64,000 bases of DNA from Tenacibaculum skagerrakense (lineage in GTDB: Bacteria > Bacteroidota > Bacteroidia > Flavobacteriales > Flavobacteriaceae), in assembly GCF_004345825.1 (NCBI RefSeq), contig NZ_SLXM01000001.1, forward strand, positions 620,001-684,000. Reading direction: 5' to 3'. The position numbers were made by a program, and so were the translations under genes. Below, piece by piece: positions 58,998 through 64,000 of the stretch. Position 1 is the stretch's first letter. Each line of letters opens with the position of its first letter. Below the pieces are notes generated by a model. It did not search any database. It saw only the letters and a list, made by a program, of their open reading frames with translations, and had not been told where the DNA came from.

Positions 58998-60038
58998 ATG
59001 AAACCGCAGAAGAAAGACATACGAGCATTAACAAAAGAACAACTTCGTGTTTTTTTTGTTGAAAATGGAGATAAAGCATTTCGTGGAAATCAAGTATACG
59101 AATGGTTGTGGCATAAAGCGGCGCATTCTTTTGATGATATGACAAACATTTCTAAAGAAACAAGAGAAATGTTAGATGCTAACTTTGTAATTAACCATAT
59201 TGAGGTTGATACAATGCAACGTAGCAATGATGGAACTATTAAAAATGCCATTAAATTACATGATGGTTTAATCGTAGAATCTGTTTTAATTCCAACAGAA
59301 AAAAGAACTACTGCGTGTGTTTCAAGTCAAGTAGGGTGTAGTTTAGATTGTAAGTTCTGTGCAACTGCACGTTTAAAAAGAATGAGAAATTTAAATGCAG
59401 ATGAAATTTATGATCAGGTAGTAGCTATCGATAAACAAAGCAGGTTATATCATAATCATAAGCTAACCAATATTGTTTTTATGGGAATGGGAGAACCATT
59501 AATGAACTATAATAATGTTGTAAAAGCTATTGATAAAATCACATCACCAGAAGGTTTAGGTATGTCTGCAAAGAGAATTACATTGTCTACTTCTGGAGTT
59601 CCAAAAATGATAAAAAAAATGGCAGATGATGAAGTGAAGTTCAATTTAGCGGTTTCCTTGCATTCTGCAATTGATGAGGTAAGAACTTCAATAATGCCAT
59701 TTAATAAAACCTTTCCTTTAACTGATTTAAAAGAAGCTTTAGAATATTGGTACGAAAAGACCAAAAGAAAGATTACCTATGAATATGTAGTGTGGCAAGG
59801 AATTAATGATCGTAAAGAGGATATTGATGCTTTAGTGCAATTTTGTAAATATGTGCCAGCTAAGGTGAATTTAATTGAGTACAATCCGATTGATGATGGT
59901 GAGTTTCAGCAAGCTTCAGAACGTGCATTGAATAGTTATATTTCAAACTTAGAAATGAATGATATTGTGGTAAATGTTCGTCGCTCCAGAGGAAAAGATA
60001 TTGATGCTGCCTGCGGACAATTAGCTAATAAGTCTTAA
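58998..60038 (+). CDS. rlmN: 23S rRNA/tRNA adenine-C2-methyltransferase RlmN
   Basis: A radical SAM enzyme that methylates C2 of A2503 in 23S rRNA and A37 in tRNA. The 346-residue protein has the [4Fe-4S] motif CSLDCKFC in QVGCSLDCKFCATA, the VFMGMGEPLMN region and the C-terminal methyl-carrying Cys in AACGQL. The frame opens at 58971, but that ATG lies in the terminator stem of queA and adds only a leader-like MRFFLFLKR, so the ATG at 58998 (MKPQKKDIRAL) was chosen. A TATTTTTG box at 58984-58991 lies 6 nt before it. Confidence 0.95.
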   Translation: MKPQKKDIRALTKEQLRVFFVENGDKAFRGNQVYEWLWHKAAHSFDDMTNISKETREMLDANFVINHIEVDTMQRSNDGTIKNAIKLHDGLIVESVLIPTEKRTTACVSSQVGCSLDCKFCATARLKRMRNLNADEIYDQVVAIDKQSRLYHNHKLTNIVFMGMGEPLMNYNNVVKAIDKITSPEGLGMSAKRITLSTSGVPKMIKKMADDEVKFNLAVSLHSAIDEVRTSIMPFNKTFPLTDLKEALEYWYEKTKRKITYEYVVWQGINDRKEDIDALVQFCKYVPAKVNLIEYNPIDDGEFQQASERALNSYISNLEMNDIVVNVRRSRGKDIDAACGQLANKS

Positions 60039-60785
60039 ATGAATTTTTCTAAAACCTTATTAGGACAAACTATTGAGTCTGTTGGTTGGTTAATTTTTAT
60101 CATCTCTCTAGGCCTATTTTTAGATAGTTCTTTTTTTGCGAATAATTATTATGAATATGGGCAACAAATCAATACGCTTCTAGTTGTGTTGGTTTATAGT
60201 TATCTCTATTGGAAAGGAACCTCACGTGTTCGTCAGCAGTTAGTATATGCTTTTCTTATTGGCCTCGTAGGAGAGTATATTTTTTCCATAGCATTAGGAA
60301 TGTATACGTATAGGTTGGAGAATATTCCTCATTATATTCCTTTCGGGCATGCTGTAGTATTTACTGGAGTTTATTTTTTTTCAAGAAAACAAAAAGTAAA
60401 GTTTTTTAGAAAACAATTAGAGTTGTTTTTTACCATTTCTATAGCCATTTATTCACTTTTTTTACTGCTATTTAAAAATGATATATTCGGATTTAGTTTA
60501 ACAATCTTAGTCTTTCTTTCCTTAAGAAAATACCCAAAAGAAAGATTGTTTTATTTGAGTATGTTTTTTATTATCGGTTTTATTGAAGTACTTGGTACTT
60601 CATTAGGTTGTTGGGAATGGCCAAGTATAGCTTTCGGGAAATTTGAGTTTTTACCAAGCTCAAACCCACCATCTGGTATTTGCTTTTTTTATTATGGATT
60701 GGATCGCGGAACGCTTTCTATTTATAAAAGAAGAAATAAAGCAGCTTGGAATAGATTTAAGCAAATGAGAAGTTTAAAATTTTAA
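60039..60785 (+). CDS. Multi-pass membrane protein of unknown function
   Basis: The 248-residue protein has about seven predicted transmembrane helices (e.g. SVGWLIFIISLGLFL, LLVVLVYSYLYW, YAFLIGLVGEYIFSIALGMY, ELFFTISIAIYSLFLLLF, FSLTILVFLSLR, LFYLSMFFIIGFIEVLGTSLGCWEW). Conserved-looking motifs are PFGHAVVF, LGCWEWP and PSSNPPSGICFFYYGLDRG. Its start directly follows the rlmN stop and its stop directly precedes the flavoprotein gene, so the three are a tight operon. I do not recognise the family; a lipid or isoprenoid role is suggested only by the neighbours. Confidence 0.65.
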   Translation: MNFSKTLLGQTIESVGWLIFIISLGLFLDSSFFANNYYEYGQQINTLLVVLVYSYLYWKGTSRVRQQLVYAFLIGLVGEYIFSIALGMYTYRLENIPHYIPFGHAVVFTGVYFFSRKQKVKFFRKQLELFFTISIAIYSLFLLLFKNDIFGFSLTILVFLSLRKYPKERLFYLSMFFIIGFIEVLGTSLGCWEWPSIAFGKFEFLPSSNPPSGICFFYYGLDRGTLSIYKRRNKAAWNRFKQMRSLKF

Positions 60786-62009
60786 ATGAAAAAAATGAAA
60801 AAAGAATACGATGTAATAGTTGTAGGAGCTGGTCCTGGTGGCGGTCAATGTGCAAGGAACTTAGCTAAACTAGGAATCGATGTTTTGTTGGTAGAAAGAC
60901 ACGCTAGCTTTTATGATAATAACTTTTCGAGTGCTGGGATGTCTATGGAAGGATTTCATGAATTCAATTTACCAGAGAGTGTAATCGGTAGGTATTGGAA
61001 AAATTTTACGCTACAAACTACAACCGAAATTGTATCGTGGAAAGGAGAACAAAATAAAGGAGTAGTACTAGATTTTGCTAAATTGAGACAGTATCTAGCT
61101 GATGAATGTATAAAGTATGGTGGAGATGTTTTAATGGGTTACACTTATACTTCTAAAGAGATGTTAGAAGATGGAGTGCTCGCTAATTTTAAAGGAAAAG
61201 AAAGTAAAGAGGTTGTTTCTATTAAAGCTAAGTTATTAGTTGATGCAACAGGACCTGCCAGAAAAGTTATTTACGATTCTAGAGATGACCAACCTAAGAT
61301 GGATTTGAGTGTGGGTGTTGAATACATGATCAAAGTGAATGATGAAGTTTATGATAGATTCAAAGATGATTTGTTCTTCTTTTTAGGAAATAAGTGGTCA
61401 TTTAAAGGGTATTCTTGGATTTTTCCTATGGACGACAATGTTTTAAAAGTAGGAACAGGAAAAATACTGGTAAAAGAAAACGATGAAGCTTCAGAGACGT
61501 TAAAGCAAATTACTGAGCGTATCATTGCTGAATATATGGAAGTAGATTCTTATGAGTTAATAGATATTCATGGAGGTTCTGTTAGGACGACTAAAGACAT
61601 GTCTGAAGATTTCTTTAATGAAAGAGTAGTAGCTATTGGAGATGCTATTTCGGCAATTAATCCGTTAGGAGGAGAAGGGATTAGGTATGCTTTAAGAAGT
61701 GCTGATTATGTTACCGAACACGCAAAGAATTTTATTAAACATAACAAGAATACGTTTAAAAAATATCGAAAGAATTGGAAGAGAAAACATCTATTTACTT
61801 GGAAATTATGTTTCTTTTTAACAGAAACGGTATATCATAAATACTCAGACGAACAATTAGATTACAAAGTAAAAAAGTATCACAGTTTAGTAGATATAGA
61901 TCAAATTGTTGATATTCTTTTCGAATTTAAGTTTACCAAAATGAGAGCACGACTTGTATCGTATGCGTGGAGCAGAATCAAGCAAAAATTTAATAAAACA
62001 ACTGCTTAG
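60786..62009 (+). CDS. Geranylgeranyl reductase-like FAD-dependent oxidoreductase
   Basis: The 407-residue flavoprotein has the FAD motif DVIVVGAGPGGGQCARNLAKLG (about 9-30), a VDATGPARK block and the GDAISAINPLGGEGIRYALRSAD block typical of the geranylgeranyl reductase/FixC superfamily, which saturates isoprenoid chains. The substrate is not determined. It is coupled to the membrane protein gene at 60039. A polyprenyl synthase is 600 bp downstream, so reduction of a polyprenyl chain, such as in a quinone or carotenoid, is possible. The last 4 bp overlap the convergent gene. Confidence 0.83.
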   Translation: MKKMKKEYDVIVVGAGPGGGQCARNLAKLGIDVLLVERHASFYDNNFSSAGMSMEGFHEFNLPESVIGRYWKNFTLQTTTEIVSWKGEQNKGVVLDFAKLRQYLADECIKYGGDVLMGYTYTSKEMLEDGVLANFKGKESKEVVSIKAKLLVDATGPARKVIYDSRDDQPKMDLSVGVEYMIKVNDEVYDRFKDDLFFFLGNKWSFKGYSWIFPMDDNVLKVGTGKILVKENDEASETLKQITERIIAEYMEVDSYELIDIHGGSVRTTKDMSEDFFNERVVAIGDAISAINPLGGEGIRYALRSADYVTEHAKNFIKHNKNTFKKYRKNWKRKHLFTWKLCFFLTETVYHKYSDEQLDYKVKKYHSLVDIDQIVDILFEFKFTKMRARLVSYAWSRIKQKFNKTTA

Positions 62010-62527
62010 TCATTAGTTAAAACAAGTTTAGCTTTTTGAAAAACTGTTATAGGATAACCGAATACTTCTGGAACGTCTTTTGAAATTCCTCCAGTTGTAG
62101 TTTTGTTTTGTAATCTAGAAAATAAAATTTCGAACATTACTGTATTTGAAGTACTAAAATCGAGGCGAGTACTTAAAAAGTTTCCTTGAACTTCAAAAAA
62201 ACTATATAACACGTTTTGATTATAATGAGTAGGTAGAATAATCCCGTTATTTTCATCAATTTCAAAGCCCACTTTTTCTTTATTTTTTACAATAAGCGTA
62301 TAGTTTCTAGGATTGTTATTGTAAACTAGTTTGTAATGAAATTTATGAATAGAATCTGTTTTTAGTAAATGAAACTCCATCGGAATTTTTTGATTTCCTC
62401 TTTCAGTAGTAATATTCAATTCACCTTTATAAATACCTAGAAAATCTTCAGGAAAACTCTTTGTTGTTTCCTGAGCATAAGAAAGACTAACTATAAATAA
62501 AAAACAACAGATAATTAAATTTTTCAT
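62006..62527 (-). CDS. Exported protein of unknown function
   Basis: The 173-residue protein has a signal peptide (MKNLIICCFLFIVSLSYA) and begins ETTKSFPEDFLGIYKGELNI, a common start for Bacteroidetes exported small proteins. The rest is mainly beta (MEFHLLKTDSIHKFHYKLVYNN, VGFEIDENNGIILPTHYN, FFEVQGNFLSTRLDFSTSN) with no catalytic motif. The 3' end overlaps the convergent flavoprotein gene by 4 bp. Confidence 0.65.
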   Translation of the reverse strand: MKNLIICCFLFIVSLSYAQETTKSFPEDFLGIYKGELNITTERGNQKIPMEFHLLKTDSIHKFHYKLVYNNNPRNYTLIVKNKEKVGFEIDENNGIILPTHYNQNVLYSFFEVQGNFLSTRLDFSTSNTVMFEILFSRLQNKTTTGGISKDVPEVFGYPITVFQKAKLVLTND

Positions 62528-62573
62528 ACTTCTTAAAGTTGAAAACGAAGATAACCAATTTAATTAATTTCTG

Positions 62574-62581
62574 TACTTTTG
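62574..62581 (+). promoter_or_regulatory. -7 element of the polyprenyl synthase gene
   Basis: TACTTTTG matches TAnnTTTG exactly. It overlaps the TTG at 62579, which therefore cannot be the start codon and supports the ATG at 62609. Confidence 0.5.
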
Positions 62582-62608
62582 AACTTTCACGGAGAAAGGA
62601 GCGCTTTA

Positions 62609-63586
62609 ATGAAACCTGTTGAAGAAATAAAACTTCCCATAGCTAAAGAAATGGAACTTTTTGAGTCTAAATTCAAAGACTCAATGCTTTCTAAAGTTCC
62701 GTTATTGAACAGAATTACCTATTACATAGTTCGAAGAAAAGGAAAACAAATGCGACCAATGTTTGTGTTTTTGGTGGCAAAAATGGTCTCTAAAGGTGGT
62801 TTCGATGAAAGAACTTACAGAGGAGCTTCTGTGGTTGAATTAATTCATACGGCAACACTTGTTCATGATGATGTTGTGGATGATAGTAATCGAAGAAGAG
62901 GCTTCTTTTCTATCAATGCGCTTTGGAAGAATAAAATAGCTGTTTTAGTTGGCGATTTTTTATTATCAAAAGGCTTGTTGTTATCTATTGATAATGAAGA
63001 TTTTGACTTGTTGAAGTTGATTTCGATTGCAGTTAGAGAAATGAGTGAAGGAGAGCTTTTACAAATTGAAAAAGCACGTAAGTTAGATATAACTGAAGAT
63101 GTTTATTTTGAAATTATTCGTCAAAAAACAGCTACATTAATTGCAGCGTGTTGTGGTATCGGAGCAGCTTCTGTTGGTGCTAATAACGATACTGTTCAGC
63201 AAATGAGAAAATTTGGAGAGTATATAGGAATTGCTTTTCAAATCAAAGACGATTTATTCGATTATACCGAAGATAAAATTGGAAAACCAACGGGAATTGA
63301 TATCAAGGAGCAGAAAATGACGTTGCCGCTAATTTATACACTGAATAATTGTTCTTCTGAGAAAAAAAAGTGGTTAATCAATTCTGTAAAAAATCATAAC
63401 AAGAATAAGAAAAGAGTAAAAGAAGTAATTGCTTTTGTAAAAGAAAATGGAGGCCTAGAATATACCGTCAAAAAAATGCATGATTATAAAAATAGAGCGC
63501 TAGCTATTTTAGATAATTATCCAGATTCTGAATATAAAAAATCATTACTTCAAATGATAGATTATGTGGTTAATCGTAAAATTTAA
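62609..63586 (+). CDS. Trans-isoprenyl (polyprenyl) diphosphate synthase
   Basis: The 325-residue all-helical enzyme extends allylic diphosphates with IPP, giving chains for menaquinone or undecaprenyl-type products. The first aspartate-rich motif is DDVVD in LVHDDVVDDSNRRRG and the second is DDLFD in FQIKDDLFDYTED, followed by KMTLPLIY. The pattern fits the IspB-type chain synthase. The ATG at 62609 was chosen because the promoter -7 box overlaps the upstream TTG. The exact product length is not readable. Confidence 0.92.
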   Translation: MKPVEEIKLPIAKEMELFESKFKDSMLSKVPLLNRITYYIVRRKGKQMRPMFVFLVAKMVSKGGFDERTYRGASVVELIHTATLVHDDVVDDSNRRRGFFSINALWKNKIAVLVGDFLLSKGLLLSIDNEDFDLLKLISIAVREMSEGELLQIEKARKLDITEDVYFEIIRQKTATLIAACCGIGAASVGANNDTVQQMRKFGEYIGIAFQIKDDLFDYTEDKIGKPTGIDIKEQKMTLPLIYTLNNCSSEKKKWLINSVKNHNKNKKRVKEVIAFVKENGGLEYTVKKMHDYKNRALAILDNYPDSEYKKSLLQMIDYVVNRKI

Positions 63587-63683
63587 AAAGTACCTAAACT
63601 ACAACTCATCGATTAAATACAACCAGTCAACCTAATTTTGTTACCAAAAAGTTAAAAACAGTCAGGTATTGTTTATCCTTTTT

Positions 63684-63691
63684 TACCTTTG
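63684..63691 (+). promoter_or_regulatory. -7 element of the HYC_CC_PP gene
   Basis: TACCTTTG matches TAnnTTTG exactly, 6 nt before the ATG at 63698, giving a very short or absent leader. Confidence 0.5.
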
Positions 63692-63697
63692 TAATAC

Positions 63698-64000
63698 ATG
63701 AAATCAACAATCACTAAAATATCATCAACTTTGCTAACACTATTAGTGTTGTTTTCTACATTTTCGTTTACGGTAGAAAAGCATTATTGTGGTGATTTTT
63801 TAGTAGCAATTTCTTTTTTTGGAGAAGCAAATAATTGCGCTGATGAATTGGAAGAAGATGATTGTGATAGTCCTGAAGTTATTCAAGAAAAAAATTGCTG
63901 TAAAGATGAGGTTCAAAATATCGAAGGTCAAGATGATTTAAGAAATTCGATAGAAAAGTTCGACCTTAAAAAACAGCAATTAGTTGCAGCTTATCTTTTC
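63698..64000 (+). CDS. HYC_CC_PP family protein, 3' end outside the window
   Basis: The frame opens with an ATG and runs 101 codons to the window edge. The signal peptide-like start MKSTITKISSTLLTLLVLFS is followed by TVEKHYCGDFLVAISFFGEA with the HYC motif, an acidic stretch, and a paired Cys (NCCKDE, about 66-71). The HYC ... CC layout is the mark of the HYC_CC_PP family, which in Bacteroidetes usually lies next to metal-related outer-membrane receptors; none is visible here because the window ends. The PP part lies beyond the edge. Confidence 0.8.
   Translation, partial: MKSTITKISSTLLTLLVLFSTFSFTVEKHYCGDFLVAISFFGEANNCADELEEDDCDSPEVIQEKNCCKDEVQNIEGQDDLRNSIEKFDLKKQQLVAAYLF

Overview
The window is a compact, AT-rich chromosome segment from a member of the Flavobacteriaceae, probably a marine genus close to Tenacibaculum or Polaribacter. 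No rRNA or tRNA was seen to fix the genus. The assignment rests on several marks: many promoters fit the Bacteroidetes form (TTTG at -33, TAnnTTTG at -7); the primary sigma factor is the short 287-residue Bacteroidetes type; Rho carries an asparagine-rich insert; one exported enzyme ends in a type IX secretion (T9SS) sorting domain; and the last gene is a HYC_CC_PP-type protein. Most of the content is core chromosome. No prophage, transposase, plasmid gene or CRISPR array was seen.

Layout. 1-13.3 kb: housekeeping and metabolic genes (SDR oxidoreductase, PRA-PH-fold pyrophosphohydrolase, a redoxin that has lost its CxxC, ilvE, mnmD, a 40-residue membrane peptide, a TrmN6-type methylase, a divergent nitroreductase/HxlR pair with a clear operator, saccharopine dehydrogenase-like protein, pckA, adenine deaminase). 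13.4-18.1 kb: the most accessory-looking block, with four small unrecognised proteins flanking a TPR histidine kinase and a LytTR response regulator, plus degenerate interspersed repeats. 18.3-23.2 kb: ruvC, hemW (with a heptamer tandem repeat in front and a repeat-derived in-frame insertion inside), cyclase-family, serine hydrolase, DUF4230 and MmcQ/YjbR genes. 23.2-28.9 kb: an AraC regulator divergent from a four-gene hydroxyproline catabolic operon. 29.0-34.6 kb: rpsU, rpoD and a GNAT gene in one minus-strand operon, 5-formyl-THF cyclo-ligase, and rho.

34.6-38.7 kb: a NarL-type regulator, a lipoprotein and a TPR/HisKA_3 kinase, followed by a phosphoesterase. 38.8-46.3 kb: truA, an ABC exporter, a repeat lipoprotein, cdaA (c-di-AMP synthesis), an orphan exbD, folP, a DUF1599 gene and a DoxX-like membrane protein. 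46.5-53.4 kb: SRPBCC/GyrI-like protein, crcB, crotonase, DUF1684 protein, MFS transporter, T9SS-exported GH8 glycosidase, a double-glycine-leader Cys-rich peptide, and mazG. 53.4-64 kb: a very large BNR/sortilin-like protein, aroA, queA, rlmN, a membrane protein, a geranylgeranyl-reductase-like flavoprotein, a polyprenyl synthase and a truncated HYC_CC_PP gene.

The best candidates for something undescribed are the two-component-linked small-protein cluster at 13.4-18.2 kb with its 21-bp-phased direct repeat, the double-glycine Cys-rich peptide at 52.4 kb, the repeat-derived insertion inside hemW, and the leaderless upstream ORF in front of the GNAT-rpoD-rpsU operon. All functions are inferred from motifs and remembered family features; no database search was possible.
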